From an uncultured Erysipelotrichaceae bacterium (GTDB taxonomy: Bacteria > Bacillota_I > Bacilli_A > Erysipelotrichales > Coprobacillaceae): a stretch of 25,075 nucleotides of DNA. Every line of letters begins with the position of its first letter. The first letter of the stretch is position 1. Location: NCBI GenBank assembly GCA_900544435.1, contig UQVG01000005.1:1-25075 (forward strand), given 5' to 3'. Made by a program: the position numbers and the translations under genes. Shown here piece after piece: positions 16,066 to 23,453 of this stretch. Below the pieces are notes generated by a model that saw only the letters and a list, made by a program, of their open reading frames with translations, made no database searches and was not told where the DNA came from.

Positions 16066-16344
16066 ATGAAAATTGCATTACTTACAAAGCCAGGATTTTC
16101 AGGAAGTATGCTGGTAAGAAAAATACAAGAAGTGGCTAAAAGTCAATTATTGAATATAGAAGTTTTTTTAAATGAACATTTACAAGAAGCAGATGTTGTT
16201 TTATTAACACCACAAAGAAATGAAGATTTAAAAGAAATTAAAAAAATTGTAAAAGTTCCAGTAGGTGTTATTTCTTTAAGAGATTATGGTTTATTAGATG
16301 GAAGTAGTATTATTAAACAAGCAAAACAGTTGATTCAAAAATAG
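16066..16344 (+). CDS. EIIB-like (lactose/cellobiose type) protein lacking the phosphorylated Cys
   Basis: I chose ATG 16066, preceded by TTGGAGGT (16053-16060); an upstream GTG at 16009 lies in the promoter. The 92-residue product aligns along its length with PTS EIIB of the lactose/cellobiose class: an opening strand and P-loop (IALLTKPGFSGSMLV where the family has ILLVCAAGMSTSLLV), EADVVLLTPQ in the middle, and VPVGVISLRDYGLLDG near the end. The Cys that accepts phosphate is Thr7 here, and two loop residues also differ. It therefore cannot form the usual phosphocysteine; binding or sensing is more likely than phosphotransfer. No matching EIIA or EIIC is nearby. It precedes a sensor operon and a mannose-class PTS of a different EIIB fold, so a regulatory role is my inference. 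Confidence 0.75.
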   Translation: MKIALLTKPGFSGSMLVRKIQEVAKSQLLNIEVFLNEHLQEADVVLLTPQRNEDLKEIKKIVKVPVGVISLRDYGLLDGSSIIKQAKQLIQK

Positions 16345-16360
16345 AATGAACTGTTTTTTT
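16323..16360 (+). terminator. Terminator after the EIIB-like gene
   Basis: AAAACAGTT (16323-16331) and AACTGTTTT (16349-16357) form a 9-bp stem, with an inner ATTC/GAAT stem, followed by a T-run to 16360. The gene's stop codon lies in the loop, so the gene is probably transcribed separately from the operon that follows. Confidence 0.75.
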
Positions 16361-16375
16361 ATGACATTTGTCATA
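16360..16375. promoter_or_regulatory. 7-2-7 operator site 1 (sensor operon)
   Basis: TATGACA-TT-TGTCATA has perfect 7-bp inverted arms and a 2-bp centre. It lies just upstream of the -35 of the sensor operon promoter, with its centre at about -43 from the predicted start. Head-to-head 7-2-7 sites are the architecture bound by NarL-class response regulators, and such a regulator is encoded in this operon. The same motif recurs before the PTS genes. Confidence 0.7.
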
Positions 16376-16404
16376 TTTACATATATGACAAAAATCATTA
16401 AAAT
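16376..16404 (+). promoter_or_regulatory. Promoter of the sensor operon
   Basis: TTTACA (16376-16381) and TAAAAT (16399-16404) match the housekeeping consensus at 5 of 6 positions each, with a 17-bp spacer. The predicted start is near 16411, and GTGGAGGGG leads to ATG 16429. Confidence 0.65.
16384..16399. promoter_or_regulatory. 7-2-7 operator site 2 (degenerate)
   Basis: TATGACA-AA-AATCATT keeps one perfect heptamer and a partial second. Its centre is 24 bp from site 1 and falls between the -35 and -10, a position that would repress rather than activate. Confidence 0.45.
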
Positions 16405-16428
16405 TAAAGTAATAGTGGAGGGGAAATC

Positions 16429-17388
16429 ATGTTTTTTTCTAAGAACAGAGCTTTAAAAATAACATGTGTTATCAGTTTATTAATGATTACTTTTGTTTAT
16501 CATCGTTATATAAATGCCGAAAATAATACGCATCAAATAAAATTTGGTGCAACTTATATGACAATGAATAATACCTTTTATAAGGCTGTTAATAATGAAA
16601 TAGAAAATGTTATTAATGATCATGGGGATGTTTTATATACAAGAGATCCTGCGTTAGATGCTAAAAAACAAGAGGAACAAATCAATGATTTAATTGATTT
16701 AGGAATAGATGTTTTAATTGTTAATCCTGTGGAATCTACAACTATTAATAAAACTTTAAAGAAAGTAAAAAAAGCAGGAATTAAAATTATTGTTGTAGAT
16801 GCACCTATTAGTGATGATCAAATTGCTGATTGTACTGTTGTTTCTGATAATTATGATGCGGGTGTAAAGTGTGCTTTGGATATGATGCAACGTTTTGAAA
16901 AAGCACGTATTGTTTTATTAGAGCATCAAAATGTATTATCTGCTGTTGATCGTATTAATGGTTTTAAAGATACAGTTTCTACAAATGAAAATTATCAAAT
17001 TGTAGGAAGTGTAGATTGTTTAGGACAAACAGAAATTGCTTTACCAGCATTAAATAAAATTATTCATCAAGGAATAGATTTTGATATTGTTTTTTGTTTA
17101 AATGATCCTGCTGCTTTAGGAGCTTTAGCAGCAGTTAAAGAAAATACGATAAATCATGATGTTTATATATATGGAGTAGATGGTTCACCAAATATCAAAA
17201 AATTAATGGGTGAAACAAAAGAAATTATGGCGACTGCTTCACAATCGCCTACTTCTTTAGGAAAAGAAAGTATTCAAGTTGCTTATAAAATCATACATAA
17301 AGAAAAATATACACATTCTATTATTGTTCCTACACAATTAATTACAAAAGAAAATATTAAAGATTATGATACAATGGGGTGGCAATAA
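16429..17388 (+). CDS. Membrane-anchored ribose-type sugar-binding protein, probable sensor partner
   Basis: The 319-residue protein has an N-terminal membrane anchor (about residues 9-25) with no lipobox Cys, then a periplasmic-binding-protein type 1 fold (36-319) of the RbsB/XylF kind. Pocket residues typical of sugar binders are visible: Asp124 in VVDAP, Arg175 in AVDRINGF, Asn225-Asp226 in LNDPAALGA and Asp251 in GVDGSP. No ABC ATPase or permease for it exists in the window. Its stop overlaps the histidine kinase start by one base (TAATG). This resembles arrangements such as XylFII-LytS of clostridia, where an anchored sugar-binding protein activates a kinase rather than feeding a transporter. 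The sugar is unknown. Confidence 0.8.
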   Translation: MFFSKNRALKITCVISLLMITFVYHRYINAENNTHQIKFGATYMTMNNTFYKAVNNEIENVINDHGDVLYTRDPALDAKKQEEQINDLIDLGIDVLIVNPVESTTINKTLKKVKKAGIKIIVVDAPISDDQIADCTVVSDNYDAGVKCALDMMQRFEKARIVLLEHQNVLSAVDRINGFKDTVSTNENYQIVGSVDCLGQTEIALPALNKIIHQGIDFDIVFCLNDPAALGALAAVKENTINHDVYIYGVDGSPNIKKLMGETKEIMATASQSPTSLGKESIQVAYKIIHKEKYTHSIIVPTQLITKENIKDYDTMGWQ

Positions 17389-18689
17389 TGGAACATTTAA
17401 AAAAAGAACATGTTATTAAATTAAAAGATGCACTCTTACTTTTAAATGCAATCATTGTCATTTATAGTGCTTCACTATTTTTACTTTCAACAAGATATAT
17501 ATCTATTCATTATTATGCTAGAGATTTTTTAAATAAAGTATCTTATATTACACGTTCACCACAAAATATTTTCTTTGAATCTATTTTACTTTTTATGATG
17601 CTTGTTTTCTTAATGAAATTAAGAGAAAAAGATAATATTAAAATAACGAATGGACTTGTTTATATAGAAATATTTATTTCTTTTTTAATTATTATTCGTT
17701 TAAATGGTTCTTATAATGGTATTCTTTTATTTGTTTTTGCTGATTTACTTTATAATATGAGAAATATTAAACATATTGTTTTATTATTACTTGTTGCTTT
17801 TGGATTATTGATTATTTCAGATTTTAATATTCTATCAAATATCATTCATATGCCAAGTATAGAATCTTATTTATCTTTTTATCCAAATTCAAGTCGTACA
17901 TTAATGTTACTTACTAAAAATATTTTAGTTTCATTAAATGTTGTTTTATTTATTCTTTATCTTGTAGCACAATTATTTGTTAATCAGGAAGAAAATAAAA
18001 AAATAACAGAAGAATTAAAAATGGCTTCTAAAGTTAATGATGAATTAAAAAACTATTCAGCTTTATCAGAAAAAATGGCAGAAGATAAAGAAAGAAAAAG
18101 AATTTCTAGAGAAATTCATGATACTTTAGGTCATGCTTTAACAGGTATTTCTGCAGGAATTGATGCTTGTATTGCTTTGATTGATATTGATCAACAAAAA
18201 GCCAAAGAACAATTAATAGTGATTAGTAATGTTGTTAGAGAAAGTATTAAAGATGTGAGACGTTCTTTATATAAACTTAGACCAGGTGCTTTAGATCAAA
18301 GAACATTAAAAGATGGTTTAATAAAAATGATTGAAGAGTTTCAAAGTGTTTCTCATTTAAAGATAGATCTCTATTATGAATGGGATGAAGTTGATTTTGA
18401 AAATACAAAAGAAGATATTATTTTTAGAATTATTCAAGAAACAATTACCAATGCTTTAAGACATGGACATGCAACCGCTATAGAAATTCATCTTTTTGAT
18501 GATGAAGATAAATATATGATTATTATGCAAGATAATGGTACAGGTTGTAAGGAAATTCATTATGGTTATGGTTTAAAACAAATGAATGAAAGAGTTGCTA
18601 TTTTAAATGGAAGTATTCATTTTTATAATGAAGATGGATTTAGAACAGTTGTTGAAATACCAAAAATAGGAGGAAATAATAATGATTAA
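17388..18689 (+). CDS. NarL-type sensor histidine kinase with six membrane segments
   Basis: Translation from ATG 17388, coupled to the previous stop and preceded by GGGGTGG, gives 433 residues. Hydrophobic segments lie near 14-34, 61-77, 90-104, 110-122, 128-145 and 177-198, followed by a coiled-coil linker (198-235). The dimerisation/phosphoacceptor domain is of the HisKA_3 class: RKRISREIHDTLGHALTG with His244. The ATPase domain follows: N-box ETITNALRHG (Asn355), DNGTGC (382-387) and GYGLKQMNERV (393-403). HisKA_3 kinases phosphorylate NarL/LuxR-type regulators, matching the next gene. With little extracellular sequence of its own, it probably senses through the anchored binding proteins encoded on either side of the kinase/regulator pair. 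Confidence 0.9.
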   Translation: MEHLKKEHVIKLKDALLLLNAIIVIYSASLFLLSTRYISIHYYARDFLNKVSYITRSPQNIFFESILLFMMLVFLMKLREKDNIKITNGLVYIEIFISFLIIIRLNGSYNGILLFVFADLLYNMRNIKHIVLLLLVAFGLLIISDFNILSNIIHMPSIESYLSFYPNSSRTLMLLTKNILVSLNVVLFILYLVAQLFVNQEENKKITEELKMASKVNDELKNYSALSEKMAEDKERKRISREIHDTLGHALTGISAGIDACIALIDIDQQKAKEQLIVISNVVRESIKDVRRSLYKLRPGALDQRTLKDGLIKMIEEFQSVSHLKIDLYYEWDEVDFENTKEDIIFRIIQETITNALRHGHATAIEIHLFDDEDKYMIIMQDNGTGCKEIHYGYGLKQMNERVAILNGSIHFYNEDGFRTVVEIPKIGGNNND

Positions 18690-19362
18690 AGTCATGATTG
18701 CTGATGATCAAGAATTAATAAGACAATCTTTACAGATTGTTTTATCTACTCATGAGGATTTGAAAGTTGTTGATGCTGTTGAAAATGGTTTTGCGGTTTT
18801 AGAAAGTATTAAAAAAGAAAAACCAGATGTTATTTTAATGGATATTCGTATGCCAGAGATGGATGGTGTTTATTGTACAAAAACAGTGATGGAAAAGTAT
18901 CCTGATATTAAAGTGATTATTTTAACAACTTTTGATGATGATGAATTTGTTTTTAGTGCTTTAAAATATGGTGCGAGTGGTTATTTATTAAAAGGTGTGA
19001 GCATGGATGAACTTTATCGTGCTATTTGTACTGTTTATAATGGTGGGGCCATGATCAATCCTGATATCGCCACTAAAGTATTTAAATTATTTTCTAAAAT
19101 GTCGATGAGTAATTATGCAATTCAAGTTGATGACTCTTTATCAAAAGATTTAACACAAGCAGAACTTAAGGTCATTCAACAAGTAGGTTTTGGCTTATCA
19201 AATAAAGAAATTGCTCAAAAGCTTTTCTTATCTGAAGGGACTGTTCGTAATTATGTCAGTACTGTTTTATCAAAATTAGCGCTTCGTGATCGTACACAAC
19301 TTGCGATATGGGCGGTACAAACAGGAGTAACAATGCAAGAATTTGGTGATGAAAGTGTCTAA
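18682..19362 (+). CDS. NarL/LuxR-type response regulator
   Basis: The start codon overlaps the kinase stop by 8 bases and is preceded by GGAGG inside the kinase gene. The 226-residue protein has a receiver domain with acidic pocket ADD (7-9), phospho-acceptor Asp54 in LMDIRMP, Thr82/Thr83 and Lys104 in YLLKG, then a LuxR helix-turn-helix (about 155-215: LTQAELKVIQQVGFGLSNKE, AQKLFLSEGTVRNYVSTVLS). Phosphorylation by the kinase should drive dimerisation and DNA binding. I infer that it binds the TATGACA-N2-TGTCATA sites before its own operon and before the PTS operon: they have the 7-2-7 inverted layout known for NarL, and no other regulator here of that class is available. Confidence 0.92.
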   Translation: MIKVMIADDQELIRQSLQIVLSTHEDLKVVDAVENGFAVLESIKKEKPDVILMDIRMPEMDGVYCTKTVMEKYPDIKVIILTTFDDDEFVFSALKYGASGYLLKGVSMDELYRAICTVYNGGAMINPDIATKVFKLFSKMSMSNYAIQVDDSLSKDLTQAELKVIQQVGFGLSNKEIAQKLFLSEGTVRNYVSTVLSKLALRDRTQLAIWAVQTGVTMQEFGDESV

Positions 19363-20641
19363 AACAAAAAAACTGATTATTACTCTTGTAAGTATCTCTT
19401 TAGTGCTTATTTATTGTTTGATCAATGATCCAAGTCGTGAGATAACACTTACTTTAGGACTTTATGCTGGAAGTAGCTGGGATGTGCCTAATGGTGAAAG
19501 TTATCAAGTGATTGATCAAGCAATTCAAAAGTTTGAAAAGAAATATCCCAATGTTAAAATTGAATATAAAAGTGGAATTATGAAAGATGATTATTCTTCA
19601 TGGTTAGCGAATGAAATTACTAAAGGGACTACACCAGATCTTTTCATGGTTTTATCAAGTGATTTTAATACATTATCGTCAATTGGAATATTAAAAGATT
19701 TAAATCGTCTTATAAAAGAAGATCAAATAGATACTTCAATGTTTTATCAAAGTGCCTTGCTTGCAGGAAATAATAGTAGTCAATATGCTCTTCCATATGA
19801 AATCAATCCAACGATCATGTGTATTAACCATGATTTACTAACAAAAGAAAATATTGAAATACCTTCAAGTGATTGGACAATCGATGATTTCTATAAAATT
19901 TGTACACAAGTTACAAAAGATACAAATCATGATAAAAGCATTGATCAATATGGCTGTTATGGTTTTGATTGGAAAGATGCAATTGATTGTTATGGATTAA
20001 ATATTTTTGAAGAAGATAGTTGTCATTTAGATAAAAAAGAAGTAAAAGAAGCATTATCTTATCTTACAAAAATAAATGAATTATCCAAGGGATATCAAAT
20101 ATCTTCAGAAGATTTTGATCAAGGAAAAGTAGCTTTTTGTCCATTGACATTTGCTCAATATCGTACATATCAACCTTATCCTTATCGTATTAGTAAGTAT
20201 ACTTCATTTAGATGGAGCTGTATTCCAATGCCAGGGACAAAAACAAATACTGTGACAACGCACTTAGATACATCTTTAATAGGAATGTCATCGCAAACAA
20301 AACATAGTCAAATGGCATGGGAATTTTTGAAAATGTTGACAATGGATGAAGATATCCAACAATCATTGCTTAATAATTCTAAAGGAGCTTCTCCTTTAAA
20401 AAAAGTGATGCTTTCTAAAAAAACAAAAGAAATACTTGATACAGATACAATGTCAAATGCTTCTTTAAATCAAGATGTTTTAAATAATTTATTAGAAAAT
20501 ACAATTGTAGAACCTAAATTTAAAGAATATGAATCAATTTTAGAAAAAGCAGATTATTTAATTAATCAAGCACTTGATCAAGGAACAATTGATAATGATT
20601 TAAATAAAATACAAAAGAAATTAGAAAATGAAATGAAATAG
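19349..20641 (+). CDS. Membrane-anchored extracellular solute-binding protein, family 1
   Basis: ATG 19349 overlaps the regulator's end by 14 bases, with only a weak ribosome binding site, so translation is probably coupled; TTG 19343 and GTG 19346 are alternatives. The 430-residue product has an N-terminal hydrophobic segment (8-25) ending YCLIN, which is not a lipobox, and then a family 1 solute-binding fold: QAIQKFEKKYPNVKIEYKSG, GTTPDLFMV, YALPYEINPTIMCIN, and SQMAWEFLKMLT. Proteins of this family bind oligosaccharides for ABC uptake, but no ABC genes are present. As the last gene of the binding protein-kinase-regulator operon it more likely serves sensing, perhaps of a second ligand or a longer glycan. 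The transcript probably ends at the hairpin just after it. Confidence 0.8.
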   Translation: MKVSKTKKLIITLVSISLVLIYCLINDPSREITLTLGLYAGSSWDVPNGESYQVIDQAIQKFEKKYPNVKIEYKSGIMKDDYSSWLANEITKGTTPDLFMVLSSDFNTLSSIGILKDLNRLIKEDQIDTSMFYQSALLAGNNSSQYALPYEINPTIMCINHDLLTKENIEIPSSDWTIDDFYKICTQVTKDTNHDKSIDQYGCYGFDWKDAIDCYGLNIFEEDSCHLDKKEVKEALSYLTKINELSKGYQISSEDFDQGKVAFCPLTFAQYRTYQPYPYRISKYTSFRWSCIPMPGTKTNTVTTHLDTSLIGMSSQTKHSQMAWEFLKMLTMDEDIQQSLLNNSKGASPLKKVMLSKKTKEILDTDTMSNASLNQDVLNNLLENTIVEPKFKEYESILEKADYLINQALDQGTIDNDLNKIQKKLENEMK

Positions 20642-20670
20642 ATAGTTCATAACGCTATCTATTTTTATTT
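20639..20670 (+). terminator. Terminator of the sensor operon
   Basis: TAGATAG (20639-20645) and CTATCTA (20655-20661) form a 7-bp stem around a 9-base loop, followed by T-rich sequence to 20670. The stop codon is part of the stem. Confidence 0.7.
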
Positions 20671-20728
20671 TATGACAAATGTCATATAAGGAATGATATT
20701 TGTCATTTTTTTTATGATTTTTGTCATC
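20671..20728. promoter_or_regulatory. Three phased 7-2-7 operator sites upstream of the PTS operon
   Basis: Site 1, TATGACA-AA-TGTCATA (20671-20686), is perfect. Site 2, AATGATA-TT-TGTCATT (20692-20707), and site 3, TATGATT-TT-TGTCATC (20713-20728), each keep one strong heptamer. Centres are at 20678.5, 20699.5 and 20720.5, exactly 21 bp (two helical turns) apart, and fall near -107, -86 and -65 from the predicted PTS start. That phasing and position suit cooperative activation by the NarL-type regulator. Confidence 0.75.
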
Positions 20729-20751
20729 TTAAAGTCATGATTTTAGACACA

Positions 20752-20779
20752 TTGCAAGTGCTTTCATATTTGGTATTCT
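20752..20779 (+). promoter_or_regulatory. Promoter of the PTS operon
   Basis: TTGCAA (20752-20757) and TATTCT (20774-20779) are separated by 16 bp; both are imperfect, as expected for an activated promoter. The predicted start is near 20786, and AAGGAGGG leads to ATG 20802. TGCAAGTGCTTTCATA at 20753-20768 does not clearly match a catabolite-response (cre) box. Confidence 0.5.
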
Positions 20780-20801
20780 ATATGTGCAAGGAGGGAAGGA
20801 C

Positions 20802-21224
20802 ATGAAATATTTAGTATTAGTCAGTCATGGTGAATTTGCTGCAGGTTTAAAAACTTCATTAATGATGTTAGCAGGGCAAAGAGATGATGTGATTGCTGCA
20901 GGGTTACCTGATGGCAAAACAGCAGATGAATTTGCTGAAATCTTTAAAGAAAGTATTAAAGATATTCATGAAGATGACGAAATTGTTTTATTAGCAGATA
21001 TTGTAGGAGGGTCACCACTTACAACAGCATTAAATGTTTTAGCTGAAAAAGGATTAATGGAAAAGACAACAACAATTGGTGGAATGAATTTACCATTAGC
21101 ACTTACTTCAGTATTGATGAAAGATAATTTAGAAGGTGAAGTTTTTGTAGAAACAGTTTTATCTGAAGCTAAAACTGCTTTACAAGAATTTAAAGTCGTA
21201 GAAGACGACGAAGATGATATTTAA
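20802..21224 (+). CDS. PTS EIIA, mannose/fructose/sorbose family
   Basis: ATG 20802 follows AAGGAGGG; a GTG at 20784 is at the transcript start and unlikely. The 140-residue cytoplasmic protein opens KYLVLVSHGEFAAGLK, with His9 the site phosphorylated by HPr, and contains LADIVGGSPLTTA and GGMNLPLAL, typical of mannose-class EIIA. It passes phosphate to EIIB encoded next. EIIA and EIIB are separate polypeptides here rather than fused as in E. coli ManX. The C-terminus is a short acidic tail (VVEDDEDDI) similar to the one on EIIC. It is the first gene of the PTS operon, behind the three 7-2-7 sites. Confidence 0.92.
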   Translation: MKYLVLVSHGEFAAGLKTSLMMLAGQRDDVIAAGLPDGKTADEFAEIFKESIKDIHEDDEIVLLADIVGGSPLTTALNVLAEKGLMEKTTTIGGMNLPLALTSVLMKDNLEGEVFVETVLSEAKTALQEFKVVEDDEDDI

Positions 21225-21236
21225 GGAGGAAGAAAG

Positions 21237-21728
21237 ATGTCAGTATCATTTATTAGAATTGATGACCGTATGATTCATGGTCAAACATGTACACGTTGGG
21301 CAAGGGAATATCCTTGTGATGGATTAGTTGCTGTCAATGATAAAGCAGCTAACAATTCGGTTTTAAAAGCAGCTTATAAATCAGCCAGTGGAAAGAAAAC
21401 ATTTGTTTGGACAATGGAAGCTTGGCAAAAGAAATGTCAAAAGGTTTTAGATAGTCAAGATCAATATTTCTTAATTACTAAAAATCCTATTGATATGAAA
21501 AAAATTCTTGTTGATCAAGGATTTGATTGTGGTATTAAAACAGTTATTGTTGGACCTTGTAATGATCGTGAAGGGGCAACAAAATTAGGAAACAATCAAT
21601 CTATTACACAAGAAGAAGCAGAAGCTTTTGAAGCTTTAGCTAAAGCAGGTTATACAATCAAATTTGCTTTATTACCAGATGTTTCAATTGGAACATGGGA
21701 TGATTTTAAAGATAAATTTGGTTTTTAA
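21237..21728 (+). CDS. PTS EIIB, mannose/fructose/sorbose family
   Basis: ATG 21237 is preceded by AAGGAGGAA. The 163-residue protein has the mannose-class EIIB signature IRIDDRMIHGQTCTRW, with His14 as the phosphorylated residue, and VAVNDKAA, VGPCNDREGATKL and the C-terminal half of the fold at normal length. It receives phosphate from EIIA-His9 and transfers it to the sugar bound in the EIIC/EIID membrane complex. This fold and its phospho-His are unrelated to the lactose-type EIIB-like protein encoded upstream. The exact sugar (mannose, fructose, sorbose, amino sugars) cannot be read from sequence. Confidence 0.92.
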   Translation: MSVSFIRIDDRMIHGQTCTRWAREYPCDGLVAVNDKAANNSVLKAAYKSASGKKTFVWTMEAWQKKCQKVLDSQDQYFLITKNPIDMKKILVDQGFDCGIKTVIVGPCNDREGATKLGNNQSITQEEAEAFEALAKAGYTIKFALLPDVSIGTWDDFKDKFGF

Positions 21729-21756
21729 CAAATAAATAAAAAGGGGAAGAAAAATT

Positions 21757-22602
21757 ATGACAATCAGTTGGTTACAAGCGGCATTACTTGGATTATTTGC
21801 TTGTTTATCAAGTATGCCAGGTTTAGGTGGTACTTCCTTTGGTAACTACACATTAGGTCGTCCTTTAATTGGGGGACTTGTATGTGGAATCATCTTAGGA
21901 GATATCAAAACAGGTATTTTAGTAGGGGCAGCAATGCAAGTTGTCTACATCGCATTAGTTACTCCAGGTGGAACAGTTTCAGCAGATGTTCGTGCTGTAA
22001 GTTACATTGGGATTCCACTAGCAATGGTAGCGTTAAGTAGTTATGGTTTATCAGCTGCTACAAAAGAAGGAGCTGCACTTGCTACTTCATTTGGTACAAT
22101 GGTTGGTACTTTAGGTACAGTATTATTCTATGGAACAGCAACAATCAACTTAGCATGGCAACATGTTGGATGGAAAGCTGTTGAAAAAGGTGATTATCAT
22201 AAATTATATCTTGTAGATATGGTATTACCTTGGATCTCACATATTTTATGTTCATTTATTCCAGCATTAATTATGTGTAAATTAGGGGCAGATGTTGTTG
22301 AACTTATTAAAACAACATTACCTATGGATGGTTTAGCTATGAAAACATTATTTACAGTTGGATCATTATTACCATGTGTCGGAATTGCTATTTTATTAAA
22401 ACAAATCGTTACAAAAGCTGTTGATTTCATTCCATTTTTCTTTGGATTTACTCTTGCAGCATCAATGGGAATCAATTTAGTAGCTGCAACAGTTATTGCT
22501 GGTATGTTTGCTTTAATTAACTACAAATTAAAAATGTTACAAAATCAAAGAGTAGCTGCACCTGCAGGAGACTTTGATGACGAAGATGAGGAGGATATTT
22601 AA
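21757..22602 (+). CDS. PTS EIIC, mannose/fructose/sorbose family
   Basis: The 281-residue membrane protein starts at ATG 21757, 28 bases after EIIB, behind AAGGGGAAGAAAA. It has the usual mannose-class EIIC pattern: an N-terminal helix (SWLQAALLGLFACLSSMPG), GRPLIGGLVCGIILGD, GILVGAAMQVVYIALVTPGG, and a C-terminal helix cluster to about residue 260. EIIC and EIID together form the sugar channel. The tail DFDDEDEEDI is acidic and overlaps the AGGAGG ribosome binding site for EIID (22588-22593), so tail sequence and translation signal share the same DNA. Confidence 0.92.
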   Translation: MTISWLQAALLGLFACLSSMPGLGGTSFGNYTLGRPLIGGLVCGIILGDIKTGILVGAAMQVVYIALVTPGGTVSADVRAVSYIGIPLAMVALSSYGLSAATKEGAALATSFGTMVGTLGTVLFYGTATINLAWQHVGWKAVEKGDYHKLYLVDMVLPWISHILCSFIPALIMCKLGADVVELIKTTLPMDGLAMKTLFTVGSLLPCVGIAILLKQIVTKAVDFIPFFFGFTLAASMGINLVAATVIAGMFALINYKLKMLQNQRVAAPAGDFDDEDEEDI

Positions 22603-22603
22603 G

Positions 22604-23440
22604 ATGGAAAAGAAACTATCTAAAAAAACATTAACAAAATCCTTCCACAATTGGTATTATGGAAACTTAACATGCTTCTCTCAAGAACATATGCAAACTT
22701 TTGGTTACTTATGCTCTATGTTACCAGTAGTAGAAGAACTTTATGACAAAAAAGAAGATCAAGCTAGATCAATGAAAACTTACACTGCTTTCTTTAATAC
22801 AGAACCACAACTTGGGACTGTTATTGTAGGGATGACAGCAGGGTTAGAAGAAGCACGTGCAAATGGTGCAGAAGATGTTGATGATGAAACAATCAACGGG
22901 TTAAGAGCAGGTTTAATGGGACCAATCGCTGGTATTGGTGATTCCTTAGTTGTTGGAACAGTTATTCCTATTTTACTTGGTATTGCTTTAGGTATGTCTA
23001 CAGGTGGTTCTCCACTTGGAGCAATCATGTATATTATTGTATGGAACTTATTTGCTTACTTTGGAATGAAATTCTTATATTTCAAAGGTTATGAATTAGG
23101 TGGTAAAGCTGTAGATTTCTTAGTAGGTCCTCAAGGGGAAGCTTTAAGAGAATCTGTTACAATGTTAGGTGGTATTGTTATTGGTGCCGTATCTGCTACA
23201 TGGATTTCAGTAACAACTTCATTTACGATGACAGCAGCAGGAGCTAAAAAACCATTCTTAGATTTACAAAAAACATTAGATGGTGTTTATCCAGGTTTAT
23301 TAACAGCAGTCTTTGTTGTTGGATGTTGGTATTTATTATCTAAAAAGAAAATGTCACCAATCAAAGTAATGTTATTATTAGTTGTAGTTGCCTTTATTGG
23401 TGTATTTGTTGGATTCTTTAATCCAGGATTATCTTACTAA
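22604..23440 (+). CDS. PTS EIID, mannose/fructose/sorbose family
   Basis: ATG 22604 lies 1 base after the EIIC stop; the ribosome binding site is inside EIIC. The 278-residue protein shows EIID hallmarks: FHNWYYGNLTCFSQEHMQTF, FFNTEPQLGTVIVGMTAGLE, NGLRAGLMGPIAGIGDSLV, and a C-terminal membrane helix ending VGFFNPGLSY. It completes the EIIC/EIID membrane unit. In other bacteria this unit also serves as a docking site for some bacteriocins and phages, which is family knowledge and not shown here. Confidence 0.92.
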   Translation: MEKKLSKKTLTKSFHNWYYGNLTCFSQEHMQTFGYLCSMLPVVEELYDKKEDQARSMKTYTAFFNTEPQLGTVIVGMTAGLEEARANGAEDVDDETINGLRAGLMGPIAGIGDSLVVGTVIPILLGIALGMSTGGSPLGAIMYIIVWNLFAYFGMKFLYFKGYELGGKAVDFLVGPQGEALRESVTMLGGIVIGAVSATWISVTTSFTMTAAGAKKPFLDLQKTLDGVYPGLLTAVFVVGCWYLLSKKKMSPIKVMLLLVVVAFIGVFVGFFNPGLSY

Positions 23441-23453
23441 AAGGAGAAATACA

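Noticed and set aside
20737..20750. A fourth operator copy before the PTS promoter
   Set aside because: ATGATTTTAGACAC keeps only part of one arm and breaks the 21-bp phase.
22197..23028. Two minus-strand reading frames opposite EIIC and EIID
   Set aside because: Low-complexity translations opposite strongly conserved PTS genes; no start signals.
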